Shown here in pieces: positions 35,058-46,912 of a stretch of DNA of 64,000 nucleotides. The DNA comes from Chondrosia reniformis (lineage: Eukaryota; Porifera; Demospongiae; Chondrillida; Chondrillidae). The DNA is taken from contig OX359201.1 in assembly GCA_947172415.1 (NCBI GenBank), forward strand, positions 4,154,001 to 4,218,000, read 5' to 3'. How positions within the stretch are numbered: position 1 is the first letter of the stretch; every line of letters begins with the position of its first letter. Both the position numbers and the translations under genes were made by a program. Under the pieces are notes generated by a model. It saw only the letters and a list, made by a program, of their open reading frames with translations. It did no database searches and was not told the DNA's origin.

Positions 35058-38000
35058 GTGTCTATGGATATTCATAAGGAAAATTTAAAGCACCTCTGTT
35101 GTATTTGTGGAATATTACTAAGTAGAAGGAAGTCTGGTTTTCATAATGTTTCAGAGTACTCTACAAGGATAGAGAGGGCCTTTCGACAGGAGGTTTCTTT
35201 AGATCATGACGACATTCATCCCAATAAATTCTGTTACACATGTTACAAATTAAAATTATAACAAGGTAAGGTGTGAACACAAACCAGGTATAGGCTAGTT
35301 CCTTACTGTTAATATCACTATCACACAGATATGAAGAAGCATACCAGGTTAAAAGAAATATAACACAACATATTGGGCTATTTGTGGAACAATGGGAACC
35401 ACATAAACAAGATCAATGCCTGACATGCAGGTAATTTTTGGTTAGAATAATATATACAGTACAACTTCAAGTGCATGTAGTGTAATACATTTATTGCCAA
35501 AAATGGTAAGGAAAGTAGATACAGTAATGAGTGTAGGATTTATACCATATGTGGCCTAGTATTTTTATCACAAATGGCTCTAATATATTTTAATTAAGGT
35601 CTTTCAATACACAACGAAAAGGCGGCAAACCTTCAAAAAGGAATAAATCTTGCCATCAAATTGAATTAAAAACAAGAATGACCTATTAACCCATACAGAG
35701 CTGATTGCATCTGAGGTACCTCAGTACAAGCAAAACCGACATGATCAAGCAGCAAGAGAATTTAATTCCCCTGAAATGCTAGCAAACCTTACCTGTGCTG
35801 TGTATCTGGACATACTAAATGCACCTGTACATCTACGATGTGGCCACCTTACATGTGGAGACTGTTTAATAAAAAGTATAAATCACTATCATTCTTTAGA
35901 AGATCCTAGGTGCCCAATCTGCCTGTTGACAATAGAAAACACAGAAGACATAACAAAACCGCCAGAATGTTTCCTTTCAGTTTACCGTGATTTGCCATTG
36001 CAGTGTCCTGAGCCTGGCTGTGAATATGTAACAGCTCTTTCTAATCTATTATGCCATTGTCAAAGCCATCTATGTAACAATAGCCAGATATCAATGGAAA
36101 TAGTATGTTCAAACAATGGCTCTACTGAATCTTCCTCAGTAGAGTCAATGCCACTACCCATATCCACTTCCCCAATAATAATACAGCCAGCTTCTGCTTC
36201 TTTCATATCTCATTCATTCAGTACATCTACTATATCTACATCCACTGTTATGTCACAACTTTCTTCAGCTGCAACTTTTACATCTCACTCTGGTCCAGAC
36301 TCTGATATGTCTGCACCTAGTTTGCCTCTATCAAGTTCTAACTCTATACCCTCAATTCCGTCTTCAAGTTCTGATGCCGACATACTGTTGCCAAATACTT
36401 CCACTTTAATTTTATCACCTCCATCTCAAATGAAATCCCCAGATATGCAATCCAGTTTCACACCATCAAACAGCAGCTTGCGTACTGTATTGCAGAAATC
36501 CATAAACACAACTCCAAACAGAGTAGAACGTAAGGTTGCCACTCATTTAATAAAACGAATGATAAGGTCTACCAGTAACTGTGCAATGTCATCTACACTG
36601 TCATTACCAACTGGGGGACAGGTAAGAAACACAGATAGAATTACCAACTGGAATCAAATTAATTAGAGGAGATCACCTCCCAGTTTAATTATAATGTTAC
36701 ATTATGATGTCATGTACTTTCATATGTATATCTTTTGATAGGCTTATTGTAGGTTCCGTACAGTATTATATATCCATTCTTATATTGTTTAGATCACATA
36801 TGTAGTAATAAATAGTGATAAAAAGCATATTTCTTTGAAGTAACTAATTAACATTTTATGTATAATTTTTTCAGCCACTTTGTTTCATGTGTGTAACTAA
36901 ACCGCGTACTACAAGTGAGGATGCATCCAGGTCCACCATAAGGAGCAGAAGCCATTTACTGGCTGGGCTTAGGACCCAAATCAGCGGTGGAAGTTCCCAG
37001 TCAGTTCAAATACAATTTAGATCTGAAATTATGTCTTCTTCAAAGGAAGAGCGTCAAAGCCTACTAAAACAAGCTGGACTACAGACCCCCAATGAAATTA
37101 ATGCTGAGGAAGGTTTAGCCTTTAAAGCTCAACTATCCATACCCTGGCAAAAATTATGTCACATTAGAAGGTACTTACTGAGAACACTAACAACACAGAA
37201 TTATTATACGTACATGTAATTGTAATTTAAAAATAGTAAATTGTAATTGCTTGCATGCAGGTGGCTATCCAAATGGGGCATACATTTGTCCAATGAAAAG
37301 AAGATGAGACAATTAGCAGACCAATTGACACCCACAGAAATATCAGCTGAATACTTGCCCTTTTCCTACACACTACCTACAAATGGTATTGAGTTACGTC
37401 AGGCACCAATTGCATATTACGCTGACCTCAGAGGAAAAGTTTTATCCCAAATTGAAAAATTTAATGAGTAAGTCATGATTATTCTATAAGGTATATACAT
37501 ACAAGTACTCTTTGGGTCGGTTATCCAGACCAGTATATTCGGTAATAGATAATTACTTCTAGTGGTGTCATTCTGGTTGGAACGAAATGAATGAATGCTA
37601 GCAATCGGTAAACGATATTCTTTGTGGTAATGACGAGCTAGCAGGAGACTCAAAGTAAGCCATTCTCCATCTTAAATTGTCTGAGTACACTTAAGGCATT
37701 ATTCTTCCTGCCAATTGCGACTGCCATTTGAACAAGATAATATTCCCATTAAAATGATGTCACCATGCAGCAGTGATGACCATTAACTGATTACCAATTG
37801 CAATGGCTGGTCTGGGCAACTGTCCCAAAATATACTGTACATAAGCATATCCAACTTTATCATACTTAGAGCAAATGCATTGACTTGGCATAACGGTACC
37901 ATTCCAATTGATGAGGTGTGGGTTAAGTTGGTGGTGACAAAGGTTCGTTCAAAGCTTCCTTTCAAGTAAACACATATACACCTTCTCCCAACACTAAAAG

Positions 38001-39172
38001 AAATGTCCAATCTCAGAAAATACTACACCAGGTCATAACCCAGGCATTTATATACATAATAGATTGTTAATGTGGAAAGACCAAACTCACCCAGAAACAC
38101 CTGTGTGTTCTGCCTATTCAAAGCTGGAGATTCCTGTTCAAACCTACGTCTAGCATTGCTGCAGTATAGAGAGGAAATTAATTTCCTTCAATCAACAGTG
38201 TGGAAGTAAGTCAGGAAACTTAGTTATTATGTTGGATTAAATGAGAAATATATTACACCATTTTCTACATGCTATGCCTATAGTTAAAAAGCCTATTGGA
38301 CAGAGCTTTGGATGAGGATACTTATATGTGTCTTCTCTTCTTTATCTTAATCTTCTGTGAATTCTTGGCACATATATTAATCCTATAGTTGGAAGAATAT
38401 ACGGGTCTTCCAATTTGGAGATTATGAATACTACTGCAGAATGTATGGATTGTCAGGTGCAAATGGTACAGATTAAATAACATGTCTGCCTCAATATTAA
38501 ACTTTTGTTTGCTTATTTGTACAGGCAGACATTGTTGCCTCTGGTGCCATATTAATAATAAAGAAATGCAGAGACCAAGAGAAGAAAGAGGGCTCTCTGA
38601 GCCACGAAGTCTGCAAACACTGTGGAGAGACTTGGAGAAATTTAGAGCAGCAGGATCCATCTGTTCAAAGGCAAAACATTTTAATAATGTGATTGGTGAA
38701 GCAATATTTGACATTCCAATAGACCAAGTGAGGCATATTTAATTTAGCAAGTTACAACTTAAATTGTAAAATCTTGTTTGGCAATTACACATTTATACTG
38801 TTTATTACAGGTGGCAATTCCAGCACTGCACATCAGTTTAGGAATTTTTAACAAGATTTTCAAATTGTTTCAAGATGCCTGTCATTCACTGGACATTAAA
38901 CTTGCTGAATCCTTAAGTACACCAGAAGACTCATCCATCAGTTTCAAGGAATACTGTGCTACCAAACAAAAGATGAAGGATTATCAAAAGCAGCTCAATT
39001 TTTACAATGAAAGTGCCATAACATCTGAAGAGATAGCAATGTGGATAGCCATGGATGAAGACAACGAAGCTCAAGATCAGGCAGAAACTTTAATGAAAGA
39101 ATCAGTAGACTATCATAATCAGGCTGAAAAACTGGTGAGGCTGCACTATATGCTATTAAACACCCTTACATA

Positions 39173-40330
39173 CGGTACGTGTCACAAGTAACTTTACGAA
39201 TTCTGCGGATATGCCGCGTAGGTAATCTGCGGCTCTTCTGCAGAATTCTCGCAGATTATCCGCAGATTCTTCCAAGGGTTCTGTGGAATCGTCGAAGGGC
39301 ATCTACGGAATCGTCAAAAAGCATCCGCGGAATCGTCGAAGGGCATCTGCGGAATCGTCAAAAGGCATCCAAGGAATAGTCAAAATCGTCAAAGGGCATC
39401 CGTGGAATCGTCAAAGGGTAGTCGTGAAATCATTGCAGGGTTACTGTAGCCATGGAATCGTCGAAAGGTAGCCGTAGAATAGTCGATCGATAGTTATTTA
39501 ACGTGTTTTAACAGCCCAAAAGGTCAAGTGTCACATACAGGGTCATAGTTGTGGTCAACCAATGTTTATTTATTGTGCAATATTTGTTTAACAGCACAAA
39601 AGGTCAGGTGTCATCATGAAAATGGTATTGCTAATCGTTGAAGAAGTAGTGATTATCCCCTCCAAGGCCAGGATTCTTCTCATCTGTGCCAATGTCCATT
39701 TACCCTCACACTGAATCCAAAGGGCTACTATTCTTCCTCTTTGATATTCATTCAAAGGCATCTTAATGGTCAAAGTCGCAAAAGGCACACACACACTGAA
39801 AAAACAAGATATCTATATCTTATATGCTGGGGATAATTTCGCACCTCGAATGTGCATGTACGTACGTATATACATATAAAGGATACTTTCACGTTGATTT
39901 CGACCAATCAGATAACATTTTAATATTAGACTTCGGTCTGTTTAATGTTTAATATTAAGCGGACCAGAATGTAAATAATATTATACATATCTAATTGGCT
40001 GGGTATAATCTCGCACCTCGAGTGTGCACGTTTAAACGTTGTTGCTCGTTATTAAACGTGATTGTTTGTGGAAATGCTTGACTTAGACCGCATAGTGTGC
40101 AGATACGTACCAGTACAAACCTTGTGCACAATACGGCAGAGGCGTAAACGTTCCGCAGATAAGGACAAAGACAATCCACGGACAGGGAAGACGTTCCGCG
40201 GAAAGGCAAGAGACGTTCTGCGGAAATAGCACGGTAACGCCGAGGTTATATGCACAGATTCCACACTGGAATCCGCACAGAATTTCCACAAATTCGTCGG
40301 ATTTTGTAAAGTTTCTTGTGACATTTACCA
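39173..40330 (-). mobile_element. non-autonomous Tc1/mariner element
   Basis: Ends CGGTACGTGTCACAAGTAAC and, inverted, TGGTAAATGTCACAAGAAAC form terminal inverted repeats, each abutting TA (39171-39172 and 40331-40332). Inside, a minus-strand frame at 39588-39794 reads MPLNEYQRGRIVALW and MRRILALEGIITT, the first helix-turn-helix of a Tc1-type transposase; no DDE domain remains. It interrupts an intron of the RAG1-like transposase. Confidence 0.65.
39285..39480. repeat. minisatellite of ~23-bp units
   Basis: Seven to eight variants of GGAATCGTCGAAGGGCATC plus a short spacer, within the Tc1/mariner element. Confidence 0.7.
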
Positions 40331-41781
40331 TATATCCCTAGCCCCACATATAACTAGAATTGTATACACAAACCTGTACGTATCCTACCCGAATGTATAT
40401 GTACTTCTTTTTTGCTAATTTAAAAAAGTTAATGTGTGTGGTGTTAAAGTTATTACAACAGCTATTGAAGAGTTCTAATGAAGAAGTGTTATTTTTTGCT
40501 AGTTTTTTTAAAAATGGATATCTTCTTCTAAATAGAAACAACAGATTGAAGAATTAAAATCAACCACATTGAAGCAATACAGTGGGCCATTTATGCAAAC
40601 TGTGAACAAAACATTATCACAGATTGGAGTACAGCAGCAGGCTTACTTCAGTGGAACATTTGTAGGAAATCATATCCATAAATGCTGCAAGGTATGCATG
40701 CATGCTTCTCTCAAAGTTAAACACACTCATATTTGAAATACATATATACCACAATAAGTCTTTTTATCAGTAGCTACAGTTTGAGTATTAATTGATTGAC
40801 TTTTTGTCTTTTGCATACAGCTATATAGAAAACATTGAACTACTCTGTAATAGCATTACGACTGTTACAACTGAAGGAGCTATCAAAGAAGACAGCAAAC
40901 AGACTGCGGTGACGTTCAAAGAATTATTTAATCTCTTTTCCAATTGTCACTGTATCTATAGCTCAGCAACTTCAATTTCAATGAAGAAATAAGAACTTTT
41001 AGTAAGTATCCTGAAATTAATGAAACATTTATTTATTAATAATTAATAATTTATTGCATATCTGTTGGAATAGGCATATATGTAAACAATTTCCAGGCTA
41101 AGTTTCACATTTGCTTAAGACTATACACATGAAATTACCAGTTTATTTGTGATCATCCAATACAAACAGAATATTTAACAGTGCAGTTTATATTTTTATA
41201 CTCTCTTATATATTCAACATTTGTCATTTTTATGTAGATGCATCATTAGACAGGTTTTTAGAATACTACCGCAGCAACTTCCCTAAAGAATCAATTACTC
41301 TAAAAATGCAATTTTTAGAAGATCACATGGCTCCTATGATGAAACAGTGGAATGTGTGTCCTGGTCTGCTTGGTGAACAAGGAGCAGAATCTATTCATAG
41401 TATTTTTAATAATTTGGAAAGGATCTATGCCAACATTCGCAACCCTGTAGAGAAACTTAGGGCTCTATTGAAAGAACATTCCCTTCAAACCTGTCCACAG
41501 GCTAACAAATAAGTCTAATGCAGAAAGACAATATAGAAAATGAAAGAGCACACAATGCACTAACTCAGTAATATATGTATATGTATGGGTACAGTATAGG
41601 GTGCAAAAATCACTGAAAATGACAAACATCTTTAATTTACAGGAAAGGTGGCCTTAAAGACACGTATAGACCCTTTTCATAATTACGTCACGATTTCCCG
41701 GTTTGTTGGCGCACTTTAACCTGTTGGCAAAACAAATAGGGCGGAAGGTATTCAGATGAAGTTTTTTCGTTTTTAGCAGCT

Positions 41782-43239
41782 ATGCCTGTCAGTTGTTGTG
41801 CTGTAAATTGTACAAACCGATTTAGTAAGAACTCTGGGATAGGATTTTTCGTCTTTCCCGCTGATGAAGCAAGAAAGAAACTCTGGTGCCGAGCAATATC
41901 CCGTGACAAATGGATTCCGAAGAAATTCGATCGCATTTGCGGTGAACATTTTGCTCGAGGAAGACCATCTAAGAACCCCGAAGATGTTGATTTCGTGCCA
42001 ACAATCTTTAAGGATCGTAAGAGACGAATAATTGGGCCGAAAATTGACGATACAAGAGGAAAGCGTTTGGTGAAGCGGACAAGAAGGAAACAAGACCAAG
42101 ACGAAGTTGAAACCGCAGCTAAAATTTTAATTAACCTATCTTCGACCTCTTTTGAAGATTCAACTGTTTCAAACCCCACATATACAGATGTTGAGGTACA
42201 GACTGACCCTACACCTGAGTCAGTGGAATTCAGAAGACAGGTACAGTTGAAAGTAACTATTCAACAACTTCAGAGTAAACTGTTATCATTAGAGGGTACA
42301 CTGTTCACCTTATCGCAAAAGCAGAAAATGATGACATTTATTGTTGATAACAACGAAAAAACCAGGTTTCTTACAGGCCTTCCATCCTATGCCTTATTCT
42401 GCAGTCTTTTTGATTACATGCAGCCTGTAATAGAAAGGGCACGTAAAACATCAGCTGACCTTGAAGTATCTATGCCTGGAAGGCCAAGGAAATTAACTTG
42501 CAAAGAGGAATTTTTAGCAGTATTAATCCGACTGCGTCTGGGATTGCTAGTTGAGGACATTTCTGCAAGGTTTGAGGTCTCTCCCGCCACATTTTCAAGA
42601 TTCTTTTCACTCTGGATGAAGACATTAGCAGCTGAGATGAAAAATATATTCCCATGGCCCACAAAGGAACAGATTAAATCAAAGACACCAGAAGTCTTCA
42701 AAAAGTATCCCAATACCCGTGTCATTATTGATTGCACAGAATTCTTCATACAAAGGCCAACTTCACTTGTGGCACAAGCTTTAACTTTCTCCCACTACAA
42801 GCACCACAACACTTTCAAAGTGTTAATAGGGATTAGTCCAGGAGGCGTAATAACATTTGTGTCTCGTCTTTGGGGAGGGAGAATATCTGATATAGCCATC
42901 ACCGAAAAATCTGGGTTACTAGATTTATTGGAGCCAGGAGATAATGTAATGGCAGACCGAGGCTTTAACATTGGAGAAGTGCTGGAAAACCGAGGTATTA
43001 CTTTAAATATTCCCCCTTTCCTTGGGCAGAGAAGTCAATTATCTGTTAAACAAGTATTAGAAACAAGAAGGATAGCTTCACTTAGAATCCATGTTGAACG
43101 TGCTATTGGAAGACTTAAAAACTATCGCCTGTGCCAATCTACATTTCCACTTAGTTTAGCTGACTTGGCATCAGATATTGTTTTTGTGTGTGCGTATTTG
43201 ACTAATTTTTTAAAGCCTATTGTACCTCCGGACATATAA
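41782..43239 (+). CDS. THAP-domain PIF/Harbinger-ISL2EU transposase (485 aa)
   Basis: A single-exon transposase. Residues 1-85 form a THAP zinc finger (MPVSCCAVNCTNRF, GFFVFPADE, WCRAI, ICGEHFARGRP, VPTIF), which should bind the element's inverted repeats. A helical linker follows, then a helix-turn-helix block (RPRKLTCKEEFLAVLIRLRL, VSPATFSRFFSLW) and a DDE_Tnp_4 catalytic core: first Asp in VIIDCTEFFI, second in NVMADRGFNI, Glu in RIHVERAIGRLKNYR. All three catalytic residues are present and the frame is unbroken from ATG to stop, so the protein could be active. Convergent with the YqaJ gene, 85 bp between stops. The start is 114 bp inside the left end, leaving room for a short promoter. 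Substrate: the element's own ends; acts in the nucleus. Confidence 0.92.
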   Translation: MPVSCCAVNCTNRFSKNSGIGFFVFPADEARKKLWCRAISRDKWIPKKFDRICGEHFARGRPSKNPEDVDFVPTIFKDRKRRIIGPKIDDTRGKRLVKRTRRKQDQDEVETAAKILINLSSTSFEDSTVSNPTYTDVEVQTDPTPESVEFRRQVQLKVTIQQLQSKLLSLEGTLFTLSQKQKMMTFIVDNNEKTRFLTGLPSYALFCSLFDYMQPVIERARKTSADLEVSMPGRPRKLTCKEEFLAVLIRLRLGLLVEDISARFEVSPATFSRFFSLWMKTLAAEMKNIFPWPTKEQIKSKTPEVFKKYPNTRVIIDCTEFFIQRPTSLVAQALTFSHYKHHNTFKVLIGISPGGVITFVSRLWGGRISDIAITEKSGLLDLLEPGDNVMADRGFNIGEVLENRGITLNIPPFLGQRSQLSVKQVLETRRIASLRIHVERAIGRLKNYRLCQSTFPLSLADLASDIVFVCAYLTNFLKPIVPPDI

Positions 43240-43324
43240 AAATTAACTTATTATTAACATGCATGCATATATTTTTGACAATGTAGAATACAGATATATA
43301 TATATATATGGTAATAATATAAAA

Positions 43325-45202
43325 TTACATAATTGTTTGTTGAATTTTACGAGTTAGAATTTCTGGTACTATTATGTTTGTAAAGAAAAGCTTGAGTTTG
43401 GGAAGCATAATGTTTATCCATAAGGCTTCATCAAAAAGGATCTGTTCAATAAAAAGGTTATCATTCTCAGCCTCTGTCCAGACCACAAAATGAGCCCATT
43501 TACATTTCTTAATAGCCATTTCCCCCTGTACTTGATAGTAGTAGGCACTACTTCTCTTTAATTCCAATTTGCCACTGTCATCATTATATGCAAAAAATGT
43601 TTTATAATCTTTTGCTATATCTTCTGGCTTCAGATGGCGAATTGGTGTATTATTGATGGAAAATGGGCACTTAATTTCTAGTACCCCTGGGCTATTATGG
43701 TGTCGATGATTCGTAATAATACCATCAGCTGAAGCTCCTAGGTAAGAATTGGTTGGCATAAGTGTAAGGCCAGATGGCAAACATTCTAGATGTATATGAC
43801 CAGAAGATCTCATCTTTTTAAGATAATCTGTTCGCGCTACCGATTCCTTTTCCCTTCCCCACTTTAACTGTGGTAAGGTAGCAAGCCTCTCATCCTTATT
43901 ATACCCCATCAAACGTTTAGTTATGGCAGTGGGACTGGTGTCGTCTCTACGACTCATGATTTCGCCAAAAACAGAACTAGTGATGCGCCCATTATGTAAC
44001 TCGTACCATAAATCGGAATTACTCTGCTGACGAGTGGACTCTTCAATAAAATCAGACAGCTTTTGGTCGATGACTTGCTCACTGACATAATCAAGGCATA
44101 ATTCTCTAAAATACTCCCCTTCAACATCAACCAAAGCCAGATCTTGAACTAATGAGGGTAGCTCCCTGTTTTGACTGTCATATATTATTAACTTTCTGGC
44201 TAAAAGCATGAGACCTTCTCTGACTTCATGATCATGATCCACCTCAAAAGCCATTTCTTCATCTTCAGTTGCACTTGAAAGTACAGGCTTTTCATTGAGC
44301 CAAAAATGACTTAGACCACTAAAAGGGTGTTGCTGCTTTACTTGGTCTACTAGGCGTTTCAAACGAACTGGGTCATCAGGATGAGTCTCAGCTAATGGTT
44401 TGCTCTGAGGTGGTGAAAGTTTAATTTCTTTTCCATAAACTGCTTTACGAAAGCTTATTTCATCCAGCGGTTTCGGGATGATATCTCTCCTGGGGGGAAT
44501 GTTCCACGTTTGAAGATGGTCTGTGACGGTTGTATCCCCTGGTAGAAGTCTGGTTGGTTCTGCCTTCCTTTTATGGTCTTCCACAAAAAAAAGCAAAGCA
44601 GCAACATGGCTACAGGCTTCTCCCCTCCCAGCAACACATTTACACTGTGCAGCTAAAACGTCACCTGTAGCTTTAAATAGAGCAAAGACAGTGTATGTGG
44701 TTTTGGCTTTCAAGGAGGAGAAGCAATGTCCTCTAACAACTATAAAACCATCTTCTGCATTATGAGCCCATACATTCTTAACTAGCCCATCTGCAAAATA
44801 TTTGTAGGCCTTGAGGGACTTGAAGGCTTCCAAACTCTCACTGGTGAAGGTTTTATCTCTGCTATTAATAAGATACTGGTAAAGTTGCATGAAAGTAAAG
44901 CCTTCCAGAAATGATATATCCTTGCTCCATGCCTGAATATCTCTAAAGTTCGAGTTAATTCCGACCTTAGAAATGGTAGTAGGTGGCACTCGTTCCTCCT
45001 CCTCGTCGCTTTCTGCAGTGAAGAAACGTTTCCAATAGGTCAAAAGGCGCCCTATTACCTCCGCCTTGCTCCCTGACGATTTCAGCAAAACTTCCTTGCA
45101 AAGCGTCTTCAAAGACGTCATATTTAGCTTCCTCAGAAGCTCTAGAAAGTACACATCGCTAGCTGCCGTTTCTAGTAGTAAAACCGAACGAGCACGATCC
45201 AT
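43325..45202 (-). CDS. SAP-SWIM-YqaJ exonuclease of the ISL2EU element (625 aa)
   Basis: A single uninterrupted ORF. The N-terminus (about 20-65) looks like a SAP DNA-binding motif (LLRKLNMTSLKTLCKEVLL, SKAEVIGRLL). A SWIM zinc finger lies at about 190-215 (CKCVAGRGEACSHVAALLFF). The C-terminal third is a YqaJ/lambda-exonuclease-type PD-(D/E)XK domain: WYELHNGRITSSVFGEI, LKWGREKESVARTDYL, YLGASADGII (Asp), GVLEIKCPFSI (E-x-K) and YYYQVQGEMAI. Expected to be a DNA nuclease helping process ends or recombination intermediates during transposition; this role is inferred. The start lies 120 bp inside the right end of the element, mirroring the transposase gene. Similar SWIM-YqaJ proteins also occur as host genes, but here both inverted repeats enclose it. 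Confidence 0.9.
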   Translation of the reverse strand: MDRARSVLLLETAASDVYFLELLRKLNMTSLKTLCKEVLLKSSGSKAEVIGRLLTYWKRFFTAESDEEEERVPPTTISKVGINSNFRDIQAWSKDISFLEGFTFMQLYQYLINSRDKTFTSESLEAFKSLKAYKYFADGLVKNVWAHNAEDGFIVVRGHCFSSLKAKTTYTVFALFKATGDVLAAQCKCVAGRGEACSHVAALLFFVEDHKRKAEPTRLLPGDTTVTDHLQTWNIPPRRDIIPKPLDEISFRKAVYGKEIKLSPPQSKPLAETHPDDPVRLKRLVDQVKQQHPFSGLSHFWLNEKPVLSSATEDEEMAFEVDHDHEVREGLMLLARKLIIYDSQNRELPSLVQDLALVDVEGEYFRELCLDYVSEQVIDQKLSDFIEESTRQQSNSDLWYELHNGRITSSVFGEIMSRRDDTSPTAITKRLMGYNKDERLATLPQLKWGREKESVARTDYLKKMRSSGHIHLECLPSGLTLMPTNSYLGASADGIITNHRHHNSPGVLEIKCPFSINNTPIRHLKPEDIAKDYKTFFAYNDDSGKLELKRSSAYYYQVQGEMAIKKCKWAHFVVWTEAENDNLFIEQILFDEALWINIMLPKLKLFFTNIIVPEILTRKIQQTIM

Positions 45203-45589
45203 AAGTCGGCAATAAAAGAGGATTGTACGTATACACGCATATAGGTGCCAACGTTTTTTGCCAACACTTCCGTAATTGCAACATACTTGTGACGTTTTGT
45301 GACGTAATTATGAAAGGGGTCTATAGGTGTCTTTAAGGTGACTTTCCGGTATCCAGTAAAGGTCCTTTAAGGCAGAGCATCTTTCCATATTTAAGGTAAA
45401 CTTATCCACAGGAATGCTACACTTTCAGTGACCTTAAAGACACTTTGAAGTGTACTTAAAGGTAATAGCGCCTTTACAGTTACGGAAAGGTATACTTAAA
45501 TACCCTTCATATTTTCTATATTCACTCATATATTGTGTCATAAAATGAATTAAACACTGTTCAAAATAATTTTAACAAAAACTTAGGGT

Positions 45590-46135
45590 TTAATAAAAGT
45601 TAAGCACAGTTTCTCCTTATTCTCAAGCTTCAATCAGTGACCCTGGTAGCAGAGAGGAAAGATACCAATTAGGTATACATATTAATTAAATCAACAGTAC
45701 ACACACAGTTAAACTTACTTCTAAGCTTCAGTTAGCTGCAGTGAATAATACTGACCCAAGAGGAAAGACACCAACTACATGATTAAATCAACATTGAACA
45801 TGCACACAGTGAAACTTACTTCTAGGCTTCAATCAGCGAATAATTCTGTTATCAGAGAGTAAAAAAGACACCAACTACATACATTGCAAACACTTTCAGT
45901 ACACTTACTTCTATAAGTTTCAATCATGATCAGCTGCAGTGAATAATCCTGACCAAAGAGGAAAGACACCAACTACATAATTAAATCAACATTGCACTCA
46001 CAGTTAAACTTACTTCTAGACTTCAATCAGTGAATATTCCTGTTACCAGAGAGGAAAGACACCAACTACAATTTAATCAACAGTGCACTCACAGTTAAAT
46101 TTACTTAAAATCTTCATTCAGCAAATTAACTCTAG
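45590..46135. repeat. ~100-bp tandem repeats inside CACTA copy 1
   Basis: About five imperfect units sharing AGAGGAAAGACACCAACTAC, AATTAAATCAACATTGCACT and AACTTACTTCTAGGCTTCAA. The same array occurs at 51200-51760 in copy 2, so it belongs to the element. Confidence 0.75.
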
Positions 46136-46912
46136 CTAGCTATATAGAGGTGAGAGTGTTTGAATAACCATGTAATCAGCATCAAAAAACTAATCATCAT
46201 ATAGAAACATTTTTCTGAAATATTATTAAAAGAATTTTCAAATAGTATATAGGCTTACAAAGAGTGCATGTGCCTCAATACTTACATTGTAGAATTCACC
46301 GTCACTATTTTAAGGTGCATCTCCAATTTGAAATAAATAAACCAATCAATGAAGAGAATACGTCATAGTTCATAAAATGGCTACCAATTAAATACCAAAA
46401 GTAAGTCACTATATAGCTGGAATGTTTACTGCCCTATATTGTATTGTTTGTCCTTATATTTCAATTTAAAGGGTCCTTAGGCACCCCACAAACTTGATAT
46501 ACTATATGAGTCCACCATTATAAGCAGCAATGGTAAAATGGTAAATATAAACTGAGACTTAGTAAATTAGCTAGCTACTAGTCAGATTAGCAATAAAAAG
46601 TTCTCTTAGTATGTTCTTTATGCTACTGTATGTCTTGGTGTGCTTTGTGATACTAGTGCTTCCCTTCCATTTATAGATACATCACTAATTTGATTGTTGT
46701 CCCCTCCTTCTGGGACTGCATTTATGGCCCATTTAAACTTGTCATAGTCTGCTGACTTTCTTCTGCTGGACACCTGAAATTCATCTCAAACTCTTACAGT
46801 TTTTAACTGTTTTGCCCTCTTTTATTCATCTACTTTTCCCCTATAGCTATAAGTTTTCATTTTATAAAAATGAAACATGTGATCCATATTGTTGAAAATT
46901 GAAGCTGCATGA

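Larger units (their letters stand above)
35058..41512 (+). pseudogene. N-RAG-TP-like transposase with RAG1-type zinc/RING region
   Basis: Plus-strand multi-exon transposase, decayed. N-terminal part: ENLKHLCCICGILL and DIHPNKFCYTCYKL (35058-35261), then WEPHKQDQCLTC (about 35395-35430), a RING finger (35776 onward: CAVYLDILNAPVHLRCGH, CGDCLIKS, DPRCPICLL) and a C2H2-like finger (CPEPGCEYV, CHCQSHLC). This is the order seen in the RAG1 N-terminal region. A Ser/Thr-rich linker and conserved transposase blocks follow: IPWQKLCHIRRWLSKWGIHL, LTWHNGTIPIDEVWVK then GGDKGSFK in a shifted frame (about 37.87-37.97 kb), GRHCCLWCHI, KHFNNVIGEAIFDIPIDQVAI, PALHISLGIF, FVGNHIHKC, and GEQGAESIHSIFNNLERIYA near the end. 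Frames change and stops occur, and a Tc1/mariner element sits between exons, so it is not functional as assembled. Family naming follows known RAG1-N-terminal-bearing transposons; no terminal repeats were found. Confidence 0.68.
41668..45322. mobile_element. ISL2EU/Harbinger-type DNA transposon, intact-looking
   Basis: The terminal inverted repeat is AGACCCTTTTCATAATTACG on the left and AGACCCCTTTCATAATTACG on the right (23 of 24 bases match), flanked by AT (41666-41667, 45323-45324). Removing the element and one AT gives CACGTATAGGTG, one base from the empty site CACGTAAAGGTG in the other CACTA copy (50924 region). It holds two uninterrupted convergent genes: a THAP-domain transposase and a YqaJ nuclease. 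That gene pair with a 2-bp duplication is the hallmark of the ISL2EU group. Confidence 0.85.
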
